Below are positions 52,572 through 59,965 of a DNA stretch of 63,189 nucleotides, piece by piece. The position numbers were made by a program, and so were the translations under genes. Within the stretch, counting starts at the first letter, position 1, and each line of letters begins with the position of its first letter. The notes beneath the pieces are model-generated. The model had not been told where the DNA came from. It saw only the letters and a program-made list of their open reading frames with translations, and searched no databases. The DNA is taken from positions 1 through 63,189 of the forward strand of contig JAGLOY010000016.1 of NCBI GenBank assembly GCA_023138735.1, in the 5' to 3' direction. The stretch is from Candidatus Aegiribacteria sp. GTDB taxonomy: Bacteria > Fermentibacterota > Fermentibacteria > Fermentibacterales > JCC-6.

Positions 52572-53633
52572 TTACCTAAGCAGAACGAACCTGAACGTCT
52601 CTACCTGTTCGGAGTACCTCAGATATGCGGTGTAGATACCCGGTGGGCCGCTGAAACCGAAGGTACTCTCACCTGAAGCAAGCTGACCGTTATGCAGCAC
52701 TTCCATAAGTCTTCCGGACAGATCGAATACCTCAAGCAGTATCTGTGCAGGATCGTTGATGTTAACAGCCAGAGAAGCAGAGCCTGTGGAAGGGTTAGCA
52801 GCAGTACTTATATGTCCGGTCTGGTATGTTTCTGCGGCAGGATCGTCCTCAATACCCCCGAACACCGGTATCATCAGCCTGCTAATGTAGTACTCGTCAT
52901 CCTGCCCCTTGTAGCTCCAGTAGACATATCCATTAATACCCCATGCAAGACCCAGTGATTCTGATACGGGAACGGGGCAGGGTTCCTGGCCGTACTGTGT
53001 GTATGTAGCACCTGCGTTGTGGTAGAAGAAAAACTCATGACCGAACCTGGTTGTAATTATCAGACCGGATGGAGGAAAATCAAGTGTTGCAATCAGGTGT
53101 CCCATGAAACCGCTGATCTCACCGTTCACACCCGGCAGTCCATATGTATCGTAACTGGAACCATCAGGTGTAATGTAGTAGAACTGGTAAGGGCTTGAAG
53201 CGGCTGCCTCGCATAGATCGGGGAACATATTATCATTAAAATCCATACCTGCACCGCCTGTTGCCGCTGGATTGGGAAATTCGCTCCATGTGTCTGATCC
53301 GTCGGAGTAAAATATCATCGGTGAAGTGGAACTGTTGATGTAATACATTCCCTGGCTTGCAGCTACTCCAAAACCATCCGAACCTGCCGGAAGCGCAATC
53401 TCTCCCTGATATTCGCAATTGCCTGGATTTGCCAGAAAGAGTTTACCGTCGGCATTACTTCGGATTATCAGGTAACCCGTGCCCCAGTCTATGGCGATGT
53501 CCTGTATCTCCAGGGCGTAGGGTATCTGCCATGTTTCCTCAACAACGATTGGAATGTATGGGAAGTCGGGAACCTGAACTTCAGCTTCGATTGTTTCGGA
53601 AAAACATGTAAGAACTAAAAATAGATTTAACAT
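52572..53633 (-). CDS. Secreted beta-propeller-like protein with C-terminal sorting domain
   Basis: A 353-residue exported protein with a short signal (MLNLFLVLTCFSETIEA). Beta-rich repeats such as IQDIAIDWGTGYLIIRSNAD and GYVYWSYKGQDDEYYISRLM suggest a propeller. The last 75 residues are a type IX-like sorting domain (ANPSTGSASLAVNI, LLEVFDLSGRLMEV, PPGIYTAYLRYSEQVETFRF) ending in VLLR. It is convergent with paralogue 2, 10 bases away. A GGAG-containing leader precedes the ATG. Confidence 0.7.
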   Translation of the reverse strand: MLNLFLVLTCFSETIEAEVQVPDFPYIPIVVEETWQIPYALEIQDIAIDWGTGYLIIRSNADGKLFLANPGNCEYQGEIALPAGSDGFGVAASQGMYYINSSTSPMIFYSDGSDTWSEFPNPAATGGAGMDFNDNMFPDLCEAAASSPYQFYYITPDGSSYDTYGLPGVNGEISGFMGHLIATLDFPPSGLIITTRFGHEFFFYHNAGATYTQYGQEPCPVPVSESLGLAWGINGYVYWSYKGQDDEYYISRLMIPVFGGIEDDPAAETYQTGHISTAANPSTGSASLAVNINDPAQILLEVFDLSGRLMEVLHNGQLASGESTFGFSGPPGIYTAYLRYSEQVETFRFVLLR

Positions 53634-53863
53634 GATATCTCCTTAGCTATTAATTAGAATATCCATAATTAATTATTAGCACATTATAAACGGTGGTCAA
53701 GGATGGTATCTGGTGAATGCTATCTACTCGTTGCCCTGAAGTTCTATTCCGATGGAAGCCTGATGAGCTGGACAGGTAAGTGATTTAACCGCACTTTGAG
53801 AATTGTATGACCTGTACTATATAGCTCTGCAGCATACATAACAAAGAACTATGGAGTGTATAC

Positions 53864-55321
53864 TTGAAAAAGATCAAAAAGAAATCCATCGCAGCAATTC
53901 GGCAGAACATCGAAAATCTCCTGGTCCAGGTTCAGGAATGCCGGCAATCCGATCCAGAAAAAGCAGAAGAACTATCGGAGGAAGTGATCAGACTTGCCCG
54001 GAATAACGGGTTTAAAGACCTTCAAGCTTCGGGGCTGGTCTGGCTTTCGAGGTCTGTCTCCATACTCCAGGGTTCCACTGAGGCTATCGATCTGGCTCGG
54101 CAGGCTGTTGAACTGCTCAGCGACTCCGATGATAAATTCCTCATTGCGAGAACTCATAACAATCTGGGCAACTGCCTGAGAGTAAATCTTAATCCCACCG
54201 AGGCAATGGAGCACTACCAGACAGCGATGAATCTATATGAAGATATTGAGAACAACGATGGCATCTCATCTGTACTGGGAAACATCGGCACTACTTACAA
54301 ACTGATGGGTCTTTATGAGAAGGCTTTCAAAGCTTACTCTGACGCAATAGATGCTGCGGAGGATTCGGAATATAGCATGTTCAAGGCAGTTGCCATGAAT
54401 AATCTGGGCGCACTTCTAATGGTTCACGATAGACCTGAACGGGCCGAGAAATACCTGTTTGGTGCACTCGAGCTCAACAGGGAAGCAGGCAGGAAGCTGG
54501 GTGAAGGACACTGTCTGCAGAATCTGGGTGAACTTAATATTCTGCTTGGAAACCTGGATGAAGCGGAAGATTACTATCTGAAGGCAATAGCAGTGTGGAA
54601 GGAACTGGGCAGCGAGAGAATTCTCGCAAATACACTCTCATTGTTTGCAGGATTGAAAGAGACGCAGGGAAAACTGGATGAAGCAGAATCACATCTTATT
54701 CAGATGGTAAGAGCGTCCAGGAACTCACATATACCCAGGATCATCGCAGCCGCGGAAAGTGAGTATGCCGCTCTGAGGATAAGGATAGGCAAGACCGAAG
54801 GTACCGGAGCTGTACTCAGAAAATATCTGGGATTTCTTAACGATTCAGGTGATGACCTGATAGAGAAAGCCAAAACCTGCGCTACTCTATCAGATCTCTA
54901 CGAGCAGGAGGGTAGATTAAGCGAGGCACTGGAGAGTTACAAGGAGAAGGCAGAACTGGACCGGCAGGTAACCGCCATGGAAATGGAAAACGATGTAGTC
55001 CGGATACGGCTGCGTACGGAATTCGAACGCAGCGAACGCGTAAGAAAACTCCTCGAGGAACAGAAAAAGGAACTCAGAGAGTCCAATAGTAAGCTTAAAG
55101 AAGCCCTCGAAAGGATAAAGAGGCTCAGTGGAATGCTTCCAATATGTGCCAATTGCAAGAATATCAGGAACGACAAAGGATACTGGGAACAGATAGAGAG
55201 GTACATCTCTGAGCATTCGGAAGCAGTTTTCTCCCACTCCCTGTGTCCCAAGTGCACGCACGAACTATACCCCGAATTCGAAAGCTTGAACCATCAGCAA
55301 TCGGCAGGATCTGACGCCTGA
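53864..55321 (+). CDS. TPR protein with C-terminal coiled coil and Cys-rich signalling motif
   Basis: A 485-residue cytosolic protein. About eight tetratricopeptide-like repeats occupy residues 15-370 (for example ARTHNNLGNCLRVNLNPTEA and AVAMNNLGALLMVHDRPERA). A coiled coil follows (about 375-420), then a short domain GMLPICANCKNIRNDKGYW with a second pair, CPKC, near the end. That last domain is known from the C-terminus of some response-regulator or PAS proteins; here it is joined to TPRs, an unusual pairing. The start is TTG with GGAG upstream. The lipoprotein propeller gene follows 2 bases after its stop. Confidence 0.74.
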   Translation: MKKIKKKSIAAIRQNIENLLVQVQECRQSDPEKAEELSEEVIRLARNNGFKDLQASGLVWLSRSVSILQGSTEAIDLARQAVELLSDSDDKFLIARTHNNLGNCLRVNLNPTEAMEHYQTAMNLYEDIENNDGISSVLGNIGTTYKLMGLYEKAFKAYSDAIDAAEDSEYSMFKAVAMNNLGALLMVHDRPERAEKYLFGALELNREAGRKLGEGHCLQNLGELNILLGNLDEAEDYYLKAIAVWKELGSERILANTLSLFAGLKETQGKLDEAESHLIQMVRASRNSHIPRIIAAAESEYAALRIRIGKTEGTGAVLRKYLGFLNDSGDDLIEKAKTCATLSDLYEQEGRLSEALESYKEKAELDRQVTAMEMENDVVRIRLRTEFERSERVRKLLEEQKKELRESNSKLKEALERIKRLSGMLPICANCKNIRNDKGYWEQIERYISEHSEAVFSHSLCPKCTHELYPEFESLNHQQSAGSDA

Positions 55322-55323
55322 CC

Positions 55324-56469
55324 ATGGCTTTCTTCGAATACTGCACGAAAACACCAACTTCAATACTTGTAACAATATCCTCGATAATGATAATGATCGG
55401 ATGCGGACCAGATGAGACACCCCCAGAGCTTCCCCACATAGGGTACAAACTTATTATTACCGACTCAATAGGAGTCGAGTTCGGTGACGCTGAGTATCTT
55501 CTCGGATGGCCAGTCAGCCCGACGCATTCCCCCGATGGTAATATCGTGTTTGTTGACAGAAAGAAGCCAGCCGCATTCATCTTTACACCAGAGGGAGAAT
55601 TCATAAGGTCTGTAGGCAGGGAAGGGGAAGGACCGGGAGAGTTCCATATGCCGATGGTTGTATCATTCCGTTCCGATGGAAGCATGATTATAGGCGATGG
55701 GGTTGCAATAACAATGTTCGATAGCAACTACGAATATCAGGACCAGATGATCTGGCCGTTTTTCCATCCGTATATTATTACTGCTCTGGATAGTGGTGGT
55801 TTTGTAGGAAAAGGAACTGATTTTCTACCGGAGGATGATAAGATCATGATCGTTTCAACCCTCGCGCGATGGGATGGGGATGAGGATCCCTCTGTAGAGT
55901 ATTTCAGAATTGAGCATGAATTTAGTGTACCAGATGGAGTCAGCGATTGGTCCAATTCCAGGGAACATACTATCTACTGCTGTGCCTCGCGCGATGGGCG
56001 GGTCTTCTACTCACAATCTTCAATCGACAAGTTTGAGATCCATGGCTGCGAGCCGGATGGCACTCCATTCCTCCACATTGTGGATGAGAACTTTCACAGA
56101 GTAAGGAAAAGCGAAGAAGACCTTCAGGCTGAGATGGACGCCTGGAACAGCCTGGTCCGTTTGGTGACTGGAGATTCATCAACAGGTATTACAGTCAAAC
56201 TCGATCCATATAGAAAAGCTATCAGGGATATGTTCACTGACGGCAGTGAAAGGCTGTGGGTAAGGCTCGGAAACTACCCCGGAATTGTTTTCCGAGTATA
56301 TGACTTCAGCGGTGAGATCCTCTTTCATGCAATGGTTGAGTATGACGGCAATCCGACTGATCTGAACAGCTGGGAGATCACCGGTGATGAGCATGGTTTT
56401 CTCGCTATAAATACATCGCACGAATATTATCAGAGGGTCTATATGCTTACACTTGTCGAGAATGAGTAA
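55324..56469 (+). CDS. Lipoprotein with 6-bladed beta-propeller
   Basis: A 381-residue lipoprotein whose signal ends in lipobox IMIGCGPD after a long N-terminal part. The mature protein is typical of the NHL-like six-bladed propeller family: VFVDRKKPAAFIFTPEGEFI, SVGREGEGPGEFHMP and VSFRSDGSMIIGDG. Members of the family are widespread on the cell surface of Bacteroidota-like bacteria with unknown ligands. It follows the TPR protein by 2 bases, so the two are translationally close. Confidence 0.78.
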   Translation: MAFFEYCTKTPTSILVTISSIMIMIGCGPDETPPELPHIGYKLIITDSIGVEFGDAEYLLGWPVSPTHSPDGNIVFVDRKKPAAFIFTPEGEFIRSVGREGEGPGEFHMPMVVSFRSDGSMIIGDGVAITMFDSNYEYQDQMIWPFFHPYIITALDSGGFVGKGTDFLPEDDKIMIVSTLARWDGDEDPSVEYFRIEHEFSVPDGVSDWSNSREHTIYCCASRDGRVFYSQSSIDKFEIHGCEPDGTPFLHIVDENFHRVRKSEEDLQAEMDAWNSLVRLVTGDSSTGITVKLDPYRKAIRDMFTDGSERLWVRLGNYPGIVFRVYDFSGEILFHAMVEYDGNPTDLNSWEITGDEHGFLAINTSHEYYQRVYMLTLVENE

Positions 56470-56624
56470 GGCTTCAGCCCCGCCTGAACGAATGCAGTAA
56501 GCACCGGATAAACCATTAACTTGACAAAACAAGATCAGAACAAATAATCTATGTATGGATTATAGAATCCATGAATTAAGGATCTGCTTGATCATTGCCG
56601 GATGTCGGAAGAAGGGGGAACAAT

Positions 56625-56867
56625 ATGGACATCGCTACGCTTCGTACGTTTTTTATGTGGTGCACGATTCTTAACGGAGGTATGCTGGTCATTTCATCTC
56701 TTGGATTAACGTTTGCAGGTAATCTGATCTACCGGGTTCATAACAGATGGTTTAAAATGTCAAGAGAAGCCTTCAATATTGTGGTTTACTCGTTCATAGG
56801 TTTTTACAAGATCATTCTGATGGTGTTTTGTCTTGTTCCTTACGTCGTACTTGTTATCATGGGATAA
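56625..56867 (+). CDS. Small membrane protein, DUF6868-like
   Basis: An 80-residue protein with two hydrophobic segments. The pattern MDIATLRTFFMWCTILNGG, GNLIYRVHNRWFKMSREAFN and KIILMVFCLVPYVVLVIMG strongly resembles the conserved DUF6868 family, of unknown function. The ATG at 56625 follows GGGGGA; an ORF extension upstream is not supported. It is next to another small membrane protein gene of unknown function. Confidence 0.7.
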   Translation: MDIATLRTFFMWCTILNGGMLVISSLGLTFAGNLIYRVHNRWFKMSREAFNIVVYSFIGFYKIILMVFCLVPYVVLVIMG

Positions 56868-56944
56868 GGCAGAACAATCAACAATATGATTCTGAATCTT
56901 TGTCGCTGGATCGGCAAAACACTGACTTGTAAGGAGTTCGTTCG

Positions 56945-57250
56945 ATGGAAGAACAAAGCGTTGCGAAAAGGGATTTCACAGATGATCTGATGCGCGCTCT
57001 CTTCATGTTATTATTCTTCGTGGTAGCGCGATTTGTTTCGGTGCTGGTTACATTCATCGCCCTGTATCAGTTTATCTGCACACTGATTACACGGAAGCCT
57101 AATGATAACTTGAAAGATTTTGGCAAAGATCTAAGTGTATACGCAGCAGAAATTATTGGATTCCTGACCTACAGCACAGACAAAAAACCCTGGCCTTTTT
57201 CTCCTGGGAATGAAACAGAGCCGGAGAATCCAGAACCCGCAGCGGAATAA
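56945..57250 (+). CDS. DUF4389-like membrane protein
   Basis: A 101-residue protein with a hydrophobic segment, LFMLLFFVVARFVSVLVTFI, followed by a conserved cytoplasmic-side part (LITRKPNDNLKDFGKDLSVY and FLTYSTDKKPWPFSPG). This order matches the DUF4389 family, of unknown function. Shine-Dalgarno TAAGGAG precedes the ATG. It is followed after 52 bases by the GDT1-type gene. Confidence 0.75.
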   Translation: MEEQSVAKRDFTDDLMRALFMLLFFVVARFVSVLVTFIALYQFICTLITRKPNDNLKDFGKDLSVYAAEIIGFLTYSTDKKPWPFSPGNETEPENPEPAAE

Positions 57251-57302
57251 ATCAAACAGTAATATCTGTGCTGTGTTCTCAATTAATCAGGAAGCGAGAA
57301 TA

Positions 57303-57590
57303 ATGAATGCAAAACTGATTCTGACGGTATTCGTAACAGTATTCCTTGCAGAGCTTGGCGATAAAACTCAGCTGGCGACTTTGCTGTTTTCCGCTGATAG
57401 AGAAATCAATAAACTTGCCGTATTCTGTGCTGCTGCATTTGCATTGATACTATCAACTGCGATTGCGGTTACCGTTGGCGGTGCGATTTCGAATTATATA
57501 AACAGGCGTATCTTAACAATCGTTGCTGGAGCTGGATTTATTGCGGTTGGTATGTGGACGCTTGTACAAGGAATCAGAACAACGGTGTAA
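57303..57590 (+). CDS. Half-length GDT1/UPF0016-family transporter
   Basis: A 95-residue membrane protein with three predicted segments and the ELGDKTQLA motif of the TMEM165/GDT1 (UPF0016) family, which in bacteria exports Mn2+ or other divalent cations. Most GDT1 proteins have two such motifs in about 190-200 residues; here only one repeat is encoded, so the protein should function as a dimer. ATG 57303 is chosen; the longer frame from 57210 lies in the previous gene. Its TAA is in frame with the downstream glycosyltransferase. Confidence 0.8.
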   Translation: MNAKLILTVFVTVFLAELGDKTQLATLLFSADREINKLAVFCAAAFALILSTAIAVTVGGAISNYINRRILTIVAGAGFIAVGMWTLVQGIRTTV

Positions 57591-57608
57591 GTTGAGGGAC
57601 GGTTCAAC

Positions 57609-58391
57609 CTGTTTAGTGAAGGGGAAAGGATCAAAACCATAGACAGAAGCTCTGCTCCTCGTTTTTCCCTGATAATCCCCGCTCGCAACGAAGAGAACTA
57701 CCTTCCGAGGCTGCTCGATTCAGTGGATATCGCACGAATGAAATATCATCGCGGCAGCGATGCTGTTGAAGTAATAGTATCTGATAACTGCTCCACCGAT
57801 AAAACCGCTGAAATTGCTGAATCCCGTGGATGTGAAGTTGTCAAAGAGGAAAAGAGGATAATCGCCGCTGTACGCAACGCTGGAGCAGCAGCTGCAGCGG
57901 GGGAGATTATCTGTTTCCTGGACGCAGACAGCCAGATGCACCCGAACACATTCAATGCTGTCGATCAGGTCATTTCAGGCGGAAAGGTGGTCGGGGGCTC
58001 AACAGGAGTAACCCTTGATCGAATGACCCTGGGTATCGCCCTGACCTATTACCTTGTCATGTTACCTATGATCCTGGTAACAGGCATGGATACAGGCGTT
58101 GTCTTTTGCAGACGGTCGGATTTCATTCAATTAGGCGGTTACAACGAACAGAAACTGTTCGCAGAAGATGTTGATTTCATTGTGCGGCTCAAACTCCTGG
58201 GGCGCAAACGCAGACAGAAACTGATTCGTCTTACATCAGCAAGAGCAGTCGCTTCCATGCGCAAATTCAAGCAGCATGGAAACTGGCATTATTTCCCGCT
58301 TATGATGCGCGGTGTTTGTGCAATGTTCCTCCCGTCGGAACGCTTCGAGAAATTTGCGAGGAAGTACTGGTACGATGACAGGCAGACCTGA
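57609..58391 (+). CDS. GT2 family glycosyltransferase with non-canonical start
   Basis: A GT2 enzyme whose N-terminal motif FSLIIPARNEENYLPRLL is encoded upstream of the first canonical start (GTG 57723) in the same frame, so the real start is upstream. The donor-side motif IVSDNCSTDKTA and ICFLDADSQM (DxD-like) are intact, and RRSDFIQLGGYNE and FAEDVDFI follow. No ATG, GTG or TTG occurs in frame between the GDT1 stop (57588-57590) and 57723. Candidates are CTG 57609 (used here, 9 bases after GAGGGA), ATC 57630 and ATA 57639. The acceptor is unknown. Confidence 0.66.
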   Translation: MFSEGERIKTIDRSSAPRFSLIIPARNEENYLPRLLDSVDIARMKYHRGSDAVEVIVSDNCSTDKTAEIAESRGCEVVKEEKRIIAAVRNAGAAAAAGEIICFLDADSQMHPNTFNAVDQVISGGKVVGGSTGVTLDRMTLGIALTYYLVMLPMILVTGMDTGVVFCRRSDFIQLGGYNEQKLFAEDVDFIVRLKLLGRKRRQKLIRLTSARAVASMRKFKQHGNWHYFPLMMRGVCAMFLPSERFEKFARKYWYDDRQT

Positions 58392-58402
58392 TATCGTTTC
58401 GT

Positions 58403-59122
58403 TTATACAGCAAGATACTTGAGATATATCAGCATCAGTCCCAGGTCAGCAAGCAGATGACTGATGACAGCCGGGATTATCGATTCGAACCTGATGCGAA
58501 GATATGCCCAGAACACTCCCACAAGAAAAATAGCCGAAGATAGAAGCAATCCCTGCGCAAGTGAAAATAGAGTTACTGTCGTAATCAAATGGTACGAAGT
58601 GTAGAACAGGGCTGTCAGAAGTACGGTATTCCTGGAACTGGTCAATGTTTTCAATCTGGAGAATACGTAACCCCGCCAGTAGATCTCTTCGAGAATTGAA
58701 TTCCCTACGATCATCATGAACAGGAAAACAAACAGGTTCCCCGAATCAAGATTCCATCTGTCAAGAGCGGTCGTCATGGTCGATGTATCGATCAGCTGCC
58801 TGCTGAATATCAGGGAAAACAGGTAGATAGCAGTCAGAAATACTGCCCCGACAAGCAGGCCCGGCAGCAGGGATTTTCTGATATTCCTAAAACCGATAAA
58901 TCTGAAGAACTCACTCATCGTCTGTCTGCGGATAACAACTCGATCAAGCAGTGGAACGGCAATGCATACCACGCCGTAGAAAAGGATGTAAGTAGCGAAG
59001 ATACTGTTGAGAAGAATAAGCCCGCTAAAAACCGCGGTAGAGGGGAGGAGCATCAGAATCAGGACTGGCAGCAAGTTGTTATCTTTCTTCATCAAATCCG
59101 GTCTGGAATGCTCTGAGGACAT
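58403..59122 (-). CDS. CPBP-family intramembrane metalloprotease
   Basis: A 239-residue membrane protein with about seven segments and the CPBP (Abi) motifs: ILEEIYWRGYVFSRL containing EExxxR and SYHLIT with the histidine, and SAIFLVGVFWAYL with a late conserved segment ending HLLAD. Such proteases process prenylated or other membrane substrates. It is the second gene of a pair, 6 bases after the TetR gene on the same strand, so the regulator probably controls it. Confidence 0.84.
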   Translation of the reverse strand: MSSEHSRPDLMKKDNNLLPVLILMLLPSTAVFSGLILLNSIFATYILFYGVVCIAVPLLDRVVIRRQTMSEFFRFIGFRNIRKSLLPGLLVGAVFLTAIYLFSLIFSRQLIDTSTMTTALDRWNLDSGNLFVFLFMMIVGNSILEEIYWRGYVFSRLKTLTSSRNTVLLTALFYTSYHLITTVTLFSLAQGLLLSSAIFLVGVFWAYLRIRFESIIPAVISHLLADLGLMLIYLKYLAV

Positions 59123-59128
59123 TGAAGA

Positions 59129-59782
59129 TTATTCAGTTGTGAAAGCAAGCCTGCGAACCCGGATGATATCACTCTGAATAATTTCCGTTATCGTCAGGTC
59201 CACATCCAGAAATTGCTTGAGGAGGGAAAGAATGAAGCGGCTTCTTGCTTGATTTACGGTGAGATCATCTTCGGTAATCACTTTGAAGAGCTCCGGGATC
59301 ATGGCTGCAAACATCACCGTGAGCAGCATCTGGCCAATAGACAGCTTGAGCATTTCCCTTGTTTGCGGCATGCGTTCATCAAGCATCGCAGTAAGCATGT
59401 CCAGAAGGGAGCCGGTATTTTCCGCGAAAGCCTTCCGTGATCTTACCTTTACGAGTGGATCGAATAGATGCGAACGTACAAGACCAGAATATTTCAGGAT
59501 GCCCTCCATCGTATAATCCAGTAAGCAGTATATCCTGACAGGAAGATCCAGTTCTTCCAGTTCAAGGATCATCTTCCAGTCATCGAAGACATGTTCCAGC
59601 GTCAAATCGAGGGCACAAACGATAAGATTGTCCTTGGATCCATAGTAATAGTTCAGAGCGGCGGAGTTCACTTCAGCATTTTCAGCGATGCGGCGTGTGG
59701 TGATACCACTGACACCCTCACTGTTGAGAATGTCTATAGCGGCAAGTATGATTCTCTGCCTGGCGTCACCTTTATATTCCAT
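59129..59782 (-). CDS. TetR/AcrR-family transcriptional regulator
   Basis: A 217-residue regulator. The N-terminal DNA-binding domain is ILAAIDILNSEGVSGITTRR followed by IAENAEVNSAALNYYYGSKD. The C-terminal ligand-binding part is unique. It is the first gene of a pair with the CPBP protease and is divergent from the TonB-dependent receptor, whose promoter carries three ATGATT repeats. It therefore probably represses its own gene pair and the receptor. The ligand is unknown. Confidence 0.86.
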   Translation of the reverse strand: MEYKGDARQRIILAAIDILNSEGVSGITTRRIAENAEVNSAALNYYYGSKDNLIVCALDLTLEHVFDDWKMILELEELDLPVRIYCLLDYTMEGILKYSGLVRSHLFDPLVKVRSRKAFAENTGSLLDMLTAMLDERMPQTREMLKLSIGQMLLTVMFAAMIPELFKVITEDDLTVNQARSRFILSLLKQFLDVDLTITEIIQSDIIRVRRLAFTTE

Positions 59783-59846
59783 AAACCCTCCCGATCAGAC
59801 TCAGCTAAGGTAACCTCTCCGCTGCTTTCTGGCAACCCGTTAAGTA

Positions 59847-59877
59847 TTGACTGATTGCTATTTTTCAGTATTATAAT
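59847..59877 (+). promoter_or_regulatory. Promoter of the TonB-dependent receptor
   Basis: TTGACT (59847-59852) with a perfect TATAAT (59872-59877) after 19 bases, slightly wider than the usual 17. The repeats at 59875-59912 begin within the -10 box. Confidence 0.5.
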
Positions 59878-59912
59878 CACATGATTGAAACATATGATTA
59901 AATCGTATGATT
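59875..59912. repeat. Three ATGATT iterons at 13-bp spacing (TetR operator candidate)
   Basis: ATGATT occurs at 59881, 59894 and 59907, exactly 13 bp apart. The first forms the near-palindrome AATCA-CA-TGATT with the preceding bases and the third forms AATCG-TA-TGATT. They overlap and follow the -10 box of the receptor, in the intergenic region next to the TetR gene, so they are a likely repressor binding site. Confidence 0.55.
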
Positions 59913-59965
59913 AGCAAATCTTGAGGATAATTATATCGGAACCAGCAGATAATAGGGAGAGCGCA

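Noticed and set aside
59881-59912. Iterons as a replication origin (AT-rich 13-mers)
   Set aside because: Only three repeats, no DnaA boxes and no dnaA, dnaN or parAB genes nearby; the position over a promoter fits an operator better.
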